Assembly (NCBI GenBank): GCA_029266475.1
Contig: JAQSWU010000003.1
Span: forward strand, 1 to 64,000
Direction of reading: 5' to 3'
Source of the DNA: Rickettsiaceae bacterium
GTDB lineage: Bacteria; Pseudomonadota; Alphaproteobacteria; Rickettsiales; Rickettsiaceae
Length of the DNA stretch: 64,000 nucleotides
Numbering within the stretch: position 1 is the stretch's first letter; the number at the start of each line of letters is the position of its first letter. Positions 48,174-57,451 of the stretch are shown here, piece by piece. Below the pieces are notes generated by a model. The model worked only from the letters and a program-made list of their open reading frames with translations. It was not told where the DNA came from and ran no database searches. A program made the translations under genes and the position numbers.

Positions 48174-48219
48174 TATGCGTTTAGATTAATCTTTAATATA
48201 GTAAGTCAGGAGTAATAAA

Positions 48220-49563
48220 ATGAAAAAAAGATTATTTTTAGCTAGTGTTCTAGCTTCAACCTTTATGATAAGTAATGCAAATGCTACGCCTCCAACTTCT
48301 GAATATTTTGAAATAACTAAAGATTCAGCTGATAACATTGAATATAATACAGCTCCATACCCAAACGCTTTTAAAAAAGTAAGGGAAGATTTTGAAAAAA
48401 ACTATTTATTACAAAACACAAGAATGGCAGTTTTTAACAAAAAAGTCATTGAAATGGTTAGAGAGGAAATTTTTATAGAATCTCCTAAAGAGGAAGATGA
48501 GGAGTTATTTTCTCCTCATGATAAACAATCAAATATAAATCAAACAAGATTAACTAAAAAGTATTACATTATTAAAAGTAACGGCGAACTGAAGGAGCTT
48601 GATGTATCTCAAGGGAAAGTTCGCTTTAACCCACAAGCATTTGTATCAGAAAAGATTTTCGATCAAACCGATTTGATTACATCAAATATCACTGACAGGC
48701 AAAACCTAACTATGATTAACAATACGACAGGTGCATCTGCTGGTGATGGGTTCAATAATTTTGGGGTATGGTTTAAAGCTATCACTTCGCATGCGAAACA
48801 AAAACAAGCAAAAAAATATGCAGGATATAAACTTAATCAGAACGGCTTTACAATAGGGGCTGATACAGAGGTTAGCGATCAAGCAACTCTAGGTATCGCT
48901 TATAGCCTGGTAAACTCCAAACAAAAATATAAAGACGACGATAGTAAATTAAGGATGAAATCTAATGTAGGGACTATCTACGGAGGACTTGCTTTATCGG
49001 ATACATTATTTACTAATCTACAGGTTAACGCTGGTAGAACAAAGTTTAAAGCTAAAGATGAGAAAATAAAGGCTAGGCTATTAAGCTCGAGAGTAGAGCT
49101 TGGCAATAACTTTGATTTAGGGTCATCACTCTACCTAACTCCATCTGTTGCTTTAAAATATGATCAAGTGAATACTAAAGCATATACCGAAGAGACGGAT
49201 TATAAAAAAAGAACTTTTGCTGCACAAAAGATACATAGGACCTCAGGCGAGTTTGGAGTGATGCTTAAGCAAGTGAACTTTAATGATGACAGTAAAATCA
49301 TTCCAGAGATCCATGCTAAAGTGTTTCATGCTTTCTCTGGCAAAGTTAAGAATGGCTCTTATGTGGAAGAGATAAATGGTTTAGACATCCCTAGAGTAGG
49401 TACCACGACTTCAACAAAAGCGCCAAAGACGAAATATCAAGTTGGCGGCTCTCTTAATTTTGTTCAAACAAAAGCTGTGGAGCTAGGTGTAGGGTATGAT
49501 TACTCATTCAGATCTAAGTATAAAGCGCACACAGGCTCAATTAAGGCTCGTGTAAACTTCTAA
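48220..49563 (+). CDS. Outer-membrane beta-barrel protein, autotransporter-like
   Basis: A 447-residue protein with a Sec signal peptide MKKRLFLASVLASTFMISNANA (cleavage after about residue 22). A short N-terminal region (about 23-180) follows, then a C-terminal autotransporter-type barrel (FGVWFKAITSHAKQK, GADTEVSDQATLGIAYSLVN) that ends in Phe (KARVNF), the usual outer-membrane insertion signal. The passenger is much shorter than in rickettsial Sca proteins, so it may act as a barrel adhesin. An AGGAG site at 48208-48212 precedes the ATG, and a strong terminator follows. Confidence 0.87.
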   Translation: MKKRLFLASVLASTFMISNANATPPTSEYFEITKDSADNIEYNTAPYPNAFKKVREDFEKNYLLQNTRMAVFNKKVIEMVREEIFIESPKEEDEELFSPHDKQSNINQTRLTKKYYIIKSNGELKELDVSQGKVRFNPQAFVSEKIFDQTDLITSNITDRQNLTMINNTTGASAGDGFNNFGVWFKAITSHAKQKQAKKYAGYKLNQNGFTIGADTEVSDQATLGIAYSLVNSKQKYKDDDSKLRMKSNVGTIYGGLALSDTLFTNLQVNAGRTKFKAKDEKIKARLLSSRVELGNNFDLGSSLYLTPSVALKYDQVNTKAYTEETDYKKRTFAAQKIHRTSGEFGVMLKQVNFNDDSKIIPEIHAKVFHAFSGKVKNGSYVEEINGLDIPRVGTTTSTKAPKTKYQVGGSLNFVQTKAVELGVGYDYSFRSKYKAHTGSIKARVNF

Positions 49564-49588
49564 CCAAAGTTTTAAACAATTTCTACTT

Positions 49589-49633
49589 AAAGCAAGGCAT
49601 GAGGTTCTTTGAACTTTGTGCCTTGCTTTTTTT
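49589..49633 (+). terminator. Rho-independent terminator after the outer-membrane gene
   Basis: AAGCAAGGCA and TGCCTTGCTT form a GC-containing 10-bp stem, followed by a run of T. It lies 26 bases after the stop codon, so this gene is a single transcription unit. Confidence 0.85.
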
Positions 49634-49664
49634 ATTAATTTATGTTAAAAGTATCAATCTTCAG

Positions 49665-49812
49665 TAGGCTTCTATCAAAAACTTGTTTATTCTAGAGAAT
49701 TTGCCGAAGACTTGGAACAAAGAACCCAAGTAGACTGATAGGCACATGAGGATTTATGTACCGAACCTATATACAAACTCGCAGCAGGAATAGGGTTTAG
49801 AGAAGAAGTCTA
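49665..49812 (+). repeat. Dispersed repeat R2, copy c
   Basis: A 148-bp copy starting TAGGCTTCTATCAAAAACTT and ending TAGAGAAGAAGTCTA, with the central TAGGCACATGAGGATTTATG hairpin region. It fills most of the gap between the outer-membrane gene terminator and dusB. Confidence 0.85.
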
Positions 49813-49910
49813 ATATAATTCCTTTGTGATTAACTACCCAAGATTTAAGTGAATCTTGCAGGTACAAATAGAGGAAGAGATAAAAAAATCCAACATAACG
49901 CAATATTTTT

Positions 49911-50885
49911 ATGACTATTACTATTGGCAACGTGACTTTGAATGACCCTGTAATACTTGCACCAATGTCAGGGGTGACCGATCTTCCGTTTAGGAAGCTA
50001 GTAAAGAAATTCGGCGCAGGCCTGGTTGTCTCTGAAATGATAGCCTGCCGTGCTATGGTGCTAGAGACAAGACAGTCAATGCAGAAATGCGCCATTATAC
50101 ATGACGATGCAACCGGCGCTTCAGTACAACTTGCTGGTTGTGACCCTAAAGTTATGGCCGAAGCTGCGAAGCTAAATGAGGATTTAGGAGCCAAGATCAT
50201 CGATATTAATTTCGGTTGCCCGGTTAAAAAGGTTGTTGGTGGCAATGCGGGTTCTGCATTAATGCGCGATGAGAAGCTTGCAGCAGAAATATTAGATGCA
50301 ACGGTAAAGGCAGTTAAAATACCGGTTACGCTTAAAATGCGTACTGGTTGGGATGATAATTCAAGAAACGCACCAAGACTTGCAAAAATTGCTGAAGATT
50401 TAGGGATCAAAATGATTACTGTCCATGGCAGGACCAGGTGCCAGCTTTATAATGGACAAGCTGATTGGAAGTTTATCTCTAAAGTAAAAGAGAGCGTTAA
50501 AGTCCCGGTGATTGCTAATGGCGATATTGTAACTTTTGAAGATGCAACAAGAGCGCTTGCTGAATCGAATGCTGATGGCGTTATGATCGGGCGCGGGGCT
50601 TATGGAAGACCATGGTTTATATCGCAAGTAGCTCATTATTTAAAAACAGGCGAAAAGCTTCCTGATCCTGATCTAAAAAGCCAAGTATCAATTATACTTG
50701 ATCATTTTGATGCAATGCTTCAGCATTATGGCGATGAAAGTGGTAATAGAATTGCGCGAAAACACCTTGGATGGTATAGTTCAGGCCTGCCTAGCTCATG
50801 CGAATTTAGGAACCAAATCAACAGGGAAACGGATCCTAAAATAATTAAACAAATGGTTGTTGACTTTTATAGCAAATTTATTTAG
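49911..50885 (+). CDS. dusB: tRNA-dihydrouridine synthase B
   Basis: FMN-dependent enzyme that reduces U17-type uridines in tRNA. The 324-residue protein shows APMSGVTDLPFRKL, the catalytic Cys in NFGCPVKKVVGGNAGSALM, LKMRTGWDD, TVHGRTRCQLYNG and ANGDI. It is upstream of a small Fis-like gene, as in E. coli dusB-fis; in most alphaproteobacteria this gene (nifR3) precedes ntrBC. Confidence 0.96.
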   Translation: MTITIGNVTLNDPVILAPMSGVTDLPFRKLVKKFGAGLVVSEMIACRAMVLETRQSMQKCAIIHDDATGASVQLAGCDPKVMAEAAKLNEDLGAKIIDINFGCPVKKVVGGNAGSALMRDEKLAAEILDATVKAVKIPVTLKMRTGWDDNSRNAPRLAKIAEDLGIKMITVHGRTRCQLYNGQADWKFISKVKESVKVPVIANGDIVTFEDATRALAESNADGVMIGRGAYGRPWFISQVAHYLKTGEKLPDPDLKSQVSIILDHFDAMLQHYGDESGNRIARKHLGWYSSGLPSSCEFRNQINRETDPKIIKQMVVDFYSKFI

Positions 50886-50946
50886 TACTAATAACACAGG
50901 CTGATTTAAAAGATCAATATATAATTTTCTTTGAATATTACTAATG

Positions 50947-50986
50947 CACTAAGCTTTATGACGTCTATAAGTCAAGGAGCTTAGTG
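50947..50986 (+). other. Hairpin between dusB and the Fis-like gene
   Basis: CACTAAGCT (50947-50955) and AGCTTAGTG (50978-50986) are perfect inverted copies, with an inner TGAC/GTCA pairing. It lies about 60 bases after dusB. No T-tract follows on the plus strand, so it may stabilise or process the transcript, or act as a weak terminator. Confidence 0.55.
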
Positions 50987-51114
50987 ATAATTGAAAAAAG
51001 GAATTATTTGAGCTAGATGTATATTTTTTACTTTATCAATATTTAAAGGCTCTCCAAAGAAGCTTGTGACATTTATAATTTTATTCAGCATTAACAAATA
51101 ATCCATTTCTCACG

Positions 51115-51360
51115 ATGCAAAAGAAAAATATTTCACTTGGCCAGTCTATTAAAGATCACTTACAAAAGTTTTTTGAGATGCATGGTAGCACCGAACCCTC
51201 ATCTGGCTTATATGAAGATATCATAAATGAAGTGGAAAAAGCCTTAATTATCGAAACCCTACACTACGTTGGCAACATTCAGTCCAAGGCAGCTAAAATA
51301 CTTGGTATCAACCGTAATACTTTAAGAAAGAAAATCCAGGAGCATAATATTATATGCTAA
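51115..51360 (+). CDS. Small Fis-family DNA-binding protein (NtrC C-terminal-like)
   Basis: An 81-residue protein whose second half is a Fis-type helix-turn-helix: VEKALIIETLHYVGNIQSKA then AKILGINRNTLRKKIQEHNI. It resembles both E. coli Fis and the C-terminal domain of alphaproteobacterial NtrC (LGLNRNTLRKKI). Lying downstream of dusB, as fis does in E. coli or ntrBC in other alphaproteobacteria, it may be a nucleoid/regulatory protein or the sole remnant of an ancestral ntrC. No receiver or ATPase domain is present. Confidence 0.82.
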   Translation: MQKKNISLGQSIKDHLQKFFEMHGSTEPSSGLYEDIINEVEKALIIETLHYVGNIQSKAAKILGINRNTLRKKIQEHNIIC

Positions 51361-51479
51361 GCTACTCGCCTTTAAACTTTTTAGCCTCTCAAAGCCAACT
51401 GTAAATGCGTACTCTAAAAATATAAGCCGTATGAACCCCGCAGTGAAGTCCCCTATCGCTAAATCCTTAAGTTAAAGAA
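51361..51479. other. Spacer between the Fis-like gene and repeat R1
   Basis: AT-rich spacer. No reading frame that looks coding, no terminator with a clear T-tract. Confidence 0.5.
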
Positions 51480-51760
51480 GTATTAATAGAGTAGTTAACT
51501 TACTGCTAGTTATTAACATATATTACAATTCTTCAACCTCAGGTAGTAATTTTTACCCCCCCACATTTTTTTACAAAAAACATTTCATAACAAGCATTTA
51601 AATTTTTTCTCTTGAAGATACGAATCAAAATTTTCTATTAACATTACCATTAAGTTTTCTAGCTATATTTTAGCCTTCCTATCCTAGTTTCTATCTAATT
51701 TATTACAGATTCGTCTTCTCACTAAGTAATTTATAATATTTTCTCTAGTAGCTTTTATAG
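51480..51760 (+). repeat. Dispersed repeat R1, copy C
   Basis: Poly-C/T repeat. The upstream part TATTACAATTCTTCAACC, then AGGTAGTAATTTTTA, seven C, ACA and seven T closely matches copy A upstream and core. Downstream similarity to A and B is weaker. The remaining bases to 51950 are AT-rich without recognised features. Boundaries approximate. Confidence 0.65.
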
Positions 51761-51950
51761 CCGCACTAATGATGATAAATCATCTTATAATAAGCAAAGA
51801 TTCAACAAAGCAGCGTCTAGCAAAGTTTGCATGCAACATTTATCTTGTAAACAAATATGCCATTAATATACAAACTTGGATTTTATGTTGCATCATAAAT
51901 AAAATTATTTATAACTAGCTCATTAAAATTTTCATCTAGTGAGTTAATAA

Positions 51951-54326
51951 ATGCGTCAAACTAATTCAGTAAAAGATCGTTTAAAAGCAAAAGTACATAA
52001 AAAGGAATATAGTAATATAATTTCAGCTAATTCCTCTACACAAGATGTAGTTTTATTCGATAAAGTTCACTTTAGAGAAATTGATAATGTTGAAAGAATA
52101 GTCTTTGAGGTAAATTATTTTGCTAAAGAGAAAAATTATGGCTCCTTTTTTAGTAAGGAAGAAATATTTTTTAAAATCAAAAAACCAAAAAATTTTGCTC
52201 ACAAACCTCCATCTGAAAAAGAATTTGTAGAATATATAAATGCAAAGGTTAGAGGGAATCATGCTGACCCACTATTACAGGAGGTAGTTGATAGTTTGCT
52301 AAAAAGCTTTAACTTTAGCAGTAATAAATACTCAAACTTATTGTTCAGTGACATTTTTAAAAGTTATGAAACTTTCTTTGATAAAAAGAACCTAATTGAG
52401 TTCAAAAAAATCTATAACGGTATAAATGATTTGCTAACTCTTACCCTCACTAATAAAGAATATCCCTATTACAAAGTGTTTTCATCCTTTATAGATTTAG
52501 GTAGTATTTTTTTAAGGCAATTTATTGAAAGTATGGGAATAAAACAAGAAGGTCATCGATCAAGAAATAGTCAGACATGGAGGGATAAAAAATTCTCAAA
52601 GGCAGAGTTTGAGAAGGGTTTCGACCTGCTTTCCCACGGATATAAATATTATTACTATGCTGTTGAGAGACTTGTAAACAATAAGGGTACTCTCTTGAGT
52701 ACAAAGGAGGCCAATAGTAAGGGACTGTTTGAGGTAAAAGATGATATATTAGGTATAATCTATGGCTTAAGCGAGTGGGCGCTTCAGGATATTATTACTT
52801 TTGCACGAAACGTTATAGATAGAAAAGATTTGCTTGATATTAATCTTAAGAAGAAGTACTCAAACTTGCTTCTCCAGTGTTTAGAAAGCAAGGTACTAAT
52901 GGAAATGTTTATTATACAGGAGGGAATTGAAGGAGGCGATAAAGAATTAGTTATTCAAGCTTTAATAAAGAGCCTTATAAAAATTAACGAATTTAAAGAA
53001 GTAGTGCCGTCTGCCTTGATGGAGGATGAGAAAAATATAAATATTACAAGCGATATTTATAAGAAACAGGTTGAAATAACTACCGTGGCCGCAGAAAGAA
53101 AAGCTGAAGAGCTCAAAAATGAAGAATATAAAGAGTTAAAGAAGCGTAAGAAAAATAAGAAGGAAAAGCAAGATCATAAACAATTTGAGCAGATAGAGGA
53201 AAATACTAAAAATTACGACAGTGAAGAAGAAACCAAGATTATTATAAGGCCTAAAAAAGAATTATCTGCTGGGAAGAAATTTTTACAACAAGGCAGGGAA
53301 CAACTTAAGTCTAAAGCCTTTGAAGAAGCGATTGCTTACTTTGAAAAAGCTAAGGATTATTTTTTGAATAAGCAGGATTTTGAAAATGGATTAGAAGCAT
53401 TAACAGGTATAGCAGATAGTAGTTATTGTCATGCTGAAGAGCAGTTAAAAGATTCTACTATCAAAAAATATACCCATAAAGCCCCAGAATTACTTAAAAA
53501 TGCTCAAAAATACTTTTTAAATGCCTCTGAGGCTTATAGAAAAATTACAAAGCTAACTCTAGTCAATAACTTAAAGGAAACTTATTCTTCACACGTAGAA
53601 GCATGTAAAGAAGGACTTGAGATAATAGAAAGATTAATAGAATCTAATACTAGATATTTAAAGGAATATGAGGAAAGATATAGAGAGATATGTAAAAATA
53701 AAAAAATTACGTTAGCCCTGAAAACTCTTATACAACAAGAAATACATATAGAAATCAGCAAATTATCTCTTACTGATCCTGTAAAGTATAATAATAATGT
53801 TTTGCTCAATAACACTTTATCTTACTATATGCGTAACACACCTCAAAAATATTGGGACATTAGTTATTTATTAGAAAATTTCAATAATTTTACATTAGAG
53901 GGGTTTGATTTTTCTTACCAAGCTATTCTGGCTAAAGGAAAACAGCTTTGGAAAAACAACCCTAAATATAAGGGAATGGATAAAGAAGCATATCTTAAAG
54001 CATTAAGAACACATAGAATCTTCGTAGATAAAGAAATGTTAAAGCAATATGAAGAGCTTCAGAAGGAAAATCAAATAGCCAAGATAAAAGTTGATCTAAT
54101 CAAGTACGAAATAGAAAAACTAAAGGGAAGCGTCTCATTAGCTCAGCCCAGCTATATGATTACAGATTACCTAAAGCATACGCCTTATAGTTCTTGGAGT
54201 AACAAAGAGAAGCATGTGGAGACAAAAATCTCAATGGATAGTGTTTATGGAGAAGGTAAAGATTTGGCTTCTTTCAATTACGTAATACTTGAAGAGATAA
54301 AAGCAGCAGGAGATGTCCATCATTAG
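51951..54326 (+). CDS. Large hypothetical protein with TPR-like helical region
   Basis: A 791-residue protein beginning MRQTNSVKDRLKAKVHKKEY. No signal peptide or membrane segment. Residues about 375-425 are a highly charged Lys/Glu stretch (AERKAEELKNEEYKELKKRK). Residues about 435-560 look like TPR-type helical hairpins (SKAFEEAIAYFEKAKDYFLN). The last 100 residues hold a coiled-coil (KQYEELQKENQIAKIKVDLI). The stop TAG (54324-54326) is the first triplet of an R2 repeat, so the original C-terminus may have been lost. A host-interaction protein is possible, but the function is unknown. Confidence 0.75.
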   Translation: MRQTNSVKDRLKAKVHKKEYSNIISANSSTQDVVLFDKVHFREIDNVERIVFEVNYFAKEKNYGSFFSKEEIFFKIKKPKNFAHKPPSEKEFVEYINAKVRGNHADPLLQEVVDSLLKSFNFSSNKYSNLLFSDIFKSYETFFDKKNLIEFKKIYNGINDLLTLTLTNKEYPYYKVFSSFIDLGSIFLRQFIESMGIKQEGHRSRNSQTWRDKKFSKAEFEKGFDLLSHGYKYYYYAVERLVNNKGTLLSTKEANSKGLFEVKDDILGIIYGLSEWALQDIITFARNVIDRKDLLDINLKKKYSNLLLQCLESKVLMEMFIIQEGIEGGDKELVIQALIKSLIKINEFKEVVPSALMEDEKNINITSDIYKKQVEITTVAAERKAEELKNEEYKELKKRKKNKKEKQDHKQFEQIEENTKNYDSEEETKIIIRPKKELSAGKKFLQQGREQLKSKAFEEAIAYFEKAKDYFLNKQDFENGLEALTGIADSSYCHAEEQLKDSTIKKYTHKAPELLKNAQKYFLNASEAYRKITKLTLVNNLKETYSSHVEACKEGLEIIERLIESNTRYLKEYEERYREICKNKKITLALKTLIQQEIHIEISKLSLTDPVKYNNNVLLNNTLSYYMRNTPQKYWDISYLLENFNNFTLEGFDFSYQAILAKGKQLWKNNPKYKGMDKEAYLKALRTHRIFVDKEMLKQYEELQKENQIAKIKVDLIKYEIEKLKGSVSLAQPSYMITDYLKHTPYSSWSNKEKHVETKISMDSVYGEGKDLASFNYVILEEIKAAGDVHH

Positions 54327-54470
54327 ACTTCTTTGTGAGAACTCTACTTCTGCTGCGAGTTTGTATACAGGTTAGGTACATATATACTCATGTACCTATA
54401 GTCTAATTCGGTTCTGCGTTCCGAGTCTTCTTCAAATTCTCTTAAGTAACCGAGTTTCATAAGAAGTCTA
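54324..54470 (-). repeat. Dispersed repeat R2, copy d
   Basis: A 147-bp copy in inverse orientation to copies a-c. On the plus strand it begins TAGACTTCTTTGTGAGAACT and ends CATAAGAAGTCTA, with the central hairpin GGTACAT/ATGTACC. Its first three bases are the stop codon of the 791-residue protein. Confidence 0.88.
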
Positions 54471-54503
54471 TTAAAAATTTTTAAAATCAATGGTCTTATA
54501 CTG

Positions 54504-54609
54504 TATAGAGAATTTAGTTGAGTTGTGGTACTAGAAATAACGAGCGCAGCGTATGAGTAATACGTAAGCGAGGAATGACGACGTACCACACTTTAAATAA
54601 ATTTACTAT
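54504..54609 (+). repeat. MITE-like repeat R3, copy a
   Basis: A 106-bp element with imperfect inverted ends (TATAGAGAATTTAG and AAATAAATTTACTAT) and an inner inverted pair GTGGTAC/GTACCAC around a GC-richer core containing ACGAGCGCAGCG. It lies 33 bases from R2 copy d. Two other near-identical copies are at 61126 and 62873. Confidence 0.85.
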
Positions 54610-54666
54610 GGTATATGCGGCTTTTGCGACGCTAAGTTTGGTTTAAACTTAGCAGAAAAAGATATT

Positions 54667-55926
54667 TTACATATCGCTTGAGATTATGTTATTCCTAACG
54701 TAATATCTAAGCATAGTAAGCAGCATGAGCGATGTAAAGATCAAATAAAACGCTGGCGAGTAAAGTAGGTGAGTTTTTTCTACAAGCCACCTTGCAATCA
54801 TCGGTGAAGTACCGCCAAACACTGCAACGCCGAGATTATAGCTAAAACCAACTCCTGTATATCTCTGCTCAGGAGTAAATAAGGATATAACAAATATATA
54901 GGCAGTCCCTGAAATTAAGCCAGCAAGGGTGCCAAGTGCAGCAAGCGCCATTATTTGAAGGGCTTGATTCGGCGATGACATTATATATAACACAGGTAGA
55001 GCCAAACAAAATATCAAGATGCCTGAGGTAAAAATTACCCTGACTTTACCAAATCTATCAGATAATGCCCCCGAAATTGGCATAGCAATCATCATGACAA
55101 TTGACGTGAAGCTCAAATATAGTAAAGATGCGGTGTTATCTAAGTGCATTACTGCATTATAAAAGTTGTTTATATAAGTTTTTACTATGTAAACGATACT
55201 ACTTGCTGCTCCACCCACAACAAATGTTAAAAGCAATAAAGGATAAGCAGTCTGCAGAACGCTTCTAAAAGGAGCGCGTAATACTTTTTTGGAGCTAGCC
55301 ATTTTTTCAAATATTGGAGTCTCATTTACCCATAGCCTTAAATAGAACCCTATAAGTCCAAGGAATCCACCAAGCAGGAAAGCGAAGCGCCAAGCATCTT
55401 CATAATATTTGCTTAAATAATTTTCTACAAGCAGCCCTATAAAAGAAGCCATTAAAGTACCGGCAATATTAGAACCGTGGACAAAACCAGTGATCAAGCC
55501 AGGCCTAAAATTATGCAAATGTTCAAGGACAAATATTGCCGCGCCTGCGCCTTCCCCGCTGATACATAACCCTTGAAAAAGTCGCATTATAATGAGCAAT
55601 ATTGGAGCTAAATACCCAATATCATTGAATGAGGGGATGAGGCCTATGGCGAATGTCGGGATTGTCATACCGAGCATTGAACAAATAAGCGCTATTCGGC
55701 GACCAAAATGATCCCCGATATAGCCAAAGATGATGCCGCCAATAGGTCTTGTTATAAAGCCAATGGCGAAAACAGCAAGGCTAAGTAGATTTTGTAAATA
55801 TTCTGAGGTTTCTGGAAAAAAAGTCTTCCCAATTATAATTGAGAAAATAGAATAAACAGTAAAATCATAATATTCTAAAATATTTCCTGAAATCGCCGAA
55901 AATAAGACTTTATTTCGCTGTTGCAT
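54667..55926 (-). CDS. MFS transporter, metabolite:H+ symporter (MHS/ProP-like)
   Basis: A 419-residue inner-membrane protein with 12 predicted membrane segments. Motifs include GNILEYYDFTVYSIF at the start, RPIGGIIFGYIGDHFGRRIAL (MFS loop 2-3 signature), RLFQGLCISGEGAGAAIFVLE and GALSDRFGKVRV. These are typical of the proline/betaine transporter ProP and alpha-ketoglutarate permeases of the MHS family. The substrate is not deducible. It is a better family match than the paralogue at 37436-38683. Confidence 0.93.
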   Translation of the reverse strand: MQQRNKVLFSAISGNILEYYDFTVYSIFSIIIGKTFFPETSEYLQNLLSLAVFAIGFITRPIGGIIFGYIGDHFGRRIALICSMLGMTIPTFAIGLIPSFNDIGYLAPILLIIMRLFQGLCISGEGAGAAIFVLEHLHNFRPGLITGFVHGSNIAGTLMASFIGLLVENYLSKYYEDAWRFAFLLGGFLGLIGFYLRLWVNETPIFEKMASSKKVLRAPFRSVLQTAYPLLLLTFVVGGAASSIVYIVKTYINNFYNAVMHLDNTASLLYLSFTSIVMMIAMPISGALSDRFGKVRVIFTSGILIFCLALPVLYIMSSPNQALQIMALAALGTLAGLISGTAYIFVISLFTPEQRYTGVGFSYNLGVAVFGGTSPMIARWLVEKTHLLYSPAFYLIFTSLMLLTMLRYYVRNNIISSDM

Positions 55927-56070
55927 TGATCAATACATTGTTTTTTTTATTGAAACCTATCGTAACCAAACCCTTAGCATATATCAATAGCCTATTTTAA
56001 ACAAAATGTAAAAAGCTATGTTTAAGTGGTCAATATTATAAAGATTATAAATATATTGCCCATTTGCGCC

Positions 56071-57102
56071 TTATTTCAAAGCGCGTGAAGGAAAATATTC
56101 ATTGATAAGCATTTCTGCAATCTGTACAGCATTAAGCGCCGCACCCTTTCTAACATTATCAGAAACAAGCCACATATTTAAGGTATTTTTTTGAGAGTGG
56201 TCCTCTCTAATCCTTGAAACATACACCTCATCATCGCCGACAACCTCAACTGGTGTGATGAAATTTAATTCCTGCTCAGGTAGTAGCACCCTAAGGCCCT
56301 CAGCCTCACTTAGTAGCTCGTAAGCTTCGTTAGCACTGAGGGACTTCTCAAACTCAACATTAACTGATAATGAGTGACCAACGAATACTGGCACCCTCAC
56401 GCAAGTTGCAGTAACTCTTACATGGTCACCCATAATTTTTTTCATTTCACCCGCAATTTTATGCTCTTCATCTGTATAATTATCTTCGCCAAAGCTTCCA
56501 ATCTGCGGTATTAGGTTAAAAGCAATCTGACGACCAAAGGCTTTAGGGATAATATCATTATATAGAAACATATTCTTAGTTTGGCCATAAAGCTCATCCA
56601 TAGCTTCTTTACCAGCCCCTGAGACCGATTGGTAAGTCGATACTACTATCCTCTTGATTTTAGCAGCATTATCGAGAGGTTTAAGCGCAACCGCAAGGGG
56701 TATAACGCAGCAATTAGGGTTAGCTATTATATTAGTTTTTTTATAGTCTTTTAAGGCATTAGGATTCACTTCAGGGACAATTAATGGCACATCCTTATGC
56801 ATTCTAAAGTAGGAAGTATTGTCAATTATGACGGCTCCAGCCTCCGCAGCCTTCGGGGCAAATACTTCAGATACTCCGCTACCTGCAGATGATAATACTA
56901 TGTCTACTTTTGTAAAATCAAAATGATCAAGAGCGCTTATTTTCAAAGTTTTTTCACCAAAACTAACTTCTTTGCCAATTGAGTCCCTAGAGGCAAGGGC
57001 ATAAATGTTGTCTATAGGAAACTCTCTCTCCGCTAGTACATTTAAAATTTCTCTGCCAACATTCCCTGTGGCACCTACTACTGCAATATTAAACTTCTTC
57101 AT
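56071..57102 (-). CDS. asd: Aspartate-semialdehyde dehydrogenase
   Basis: Makes aspartate semialdehyde, the branch point to diaminopimelate (for peptidoglycan and lysine) and to threonine/methionine. The 343-residue protein shows GATGNVGREIL at the N-terminus, the catalytic Cys in NPNCCVIPLAVAL, and the later TYQSVSGAGKEAM. In intracellular bacteria it usually serves DAP supply, which fits the murein genes here. It starts 1 base after the HIT gene stop, so it is the second gene of that operon. Confidence 0.96.
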   Translation of the reverse strand: MKKFNIAVVGATGNVGREILNVLAEREFPIDNIYALASRDSIGKEVSFGEKTLKISALDHFDFTKVDIVLSSAGSGVSEVFAPKAAEAGAVIIDNTSYFRMHKDVPLIVPEVNPNALKDYKKTNIIANPNCCVIPLAVALKPLDNAAKIKRIVVSTYQSVSGAGKEAMDELYGQTKNMFLYNDIIPKAFGRQIAFNLIPQIGSFGEDNYTDEEHKIAGEMKKIMGDHVRVTATCVRVPVFVGHSLSVNVEFEKSLSANEAYELLSEAEGLRVLLPEQELNFITPVEVVGDDEVYVSRIREDHSQKNTLNMWLVSDNVRKGAALNAVQIAEMLINEYFPSRALK

Positions 57103-57103
57103 T

Positions 57104-57451
57104 TTAAATTAAACCTTCTAATTTCTTGCCGCCAATTATATGAACGTGAAAGTGGAACACAGATTGCCCAGCATCACTACCAATATTAGTGATAAGTCGA
57201 TAATTACTCTCAGTCGCTAACTTTTCAGCTATCTCGCTAACTTTAGAGAAAAAATATTTCACCTCCTCTCCAGAGGCCTTTCCTGCAAACTCATTAAAAT
57301 TTTGGTATTCTCCTTTTGGTATAACTAAGACATGGATAGGTGCTGCTGGAGCTATATCGTAGAAAGCTAGCACTTTATCATCTTCATATACTTTCTTTGA
57401 TGGAATATCGCCACGAATGATCTTGGAAAAAACATTGTTTTTATCGTACAT
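57104..57451 (-). CDS. HIT-family purine nucleoside phosphoramidase (HinT-like)
   Basis: A 115-residue protein with the full histidine-triad motif FHFHVHIIGG, the Hint-type start VFSKIIRGDIPSKKVYEDD, and LAFYDIAPAAPIHVLVIPK. Hint enzymes hydrolyse adenosine phosphoramidates. It is of a different subgroup from the HIT protein at 6047-6466. It is placed upstream of asd with one base in between. Confidence 0.92.
   Translation of the reverse strand: MYDKNNVFSKIIRGDIPSKKVYEDDKVLAFYDIAPAAPIHVLVIPKGEYQNFNEFAGKASGEEVKYFFSKVSEIAEKLATESNYRLITNIGSDAGQSVFHFHVHIIGGKKLEGLI

Noticed and set aside
54344-54589. Minus-strand 81-residue reading frame
   Set aside because: Composed almost entirely of R2 and R3 repeat sequence; no protein-like conservation.
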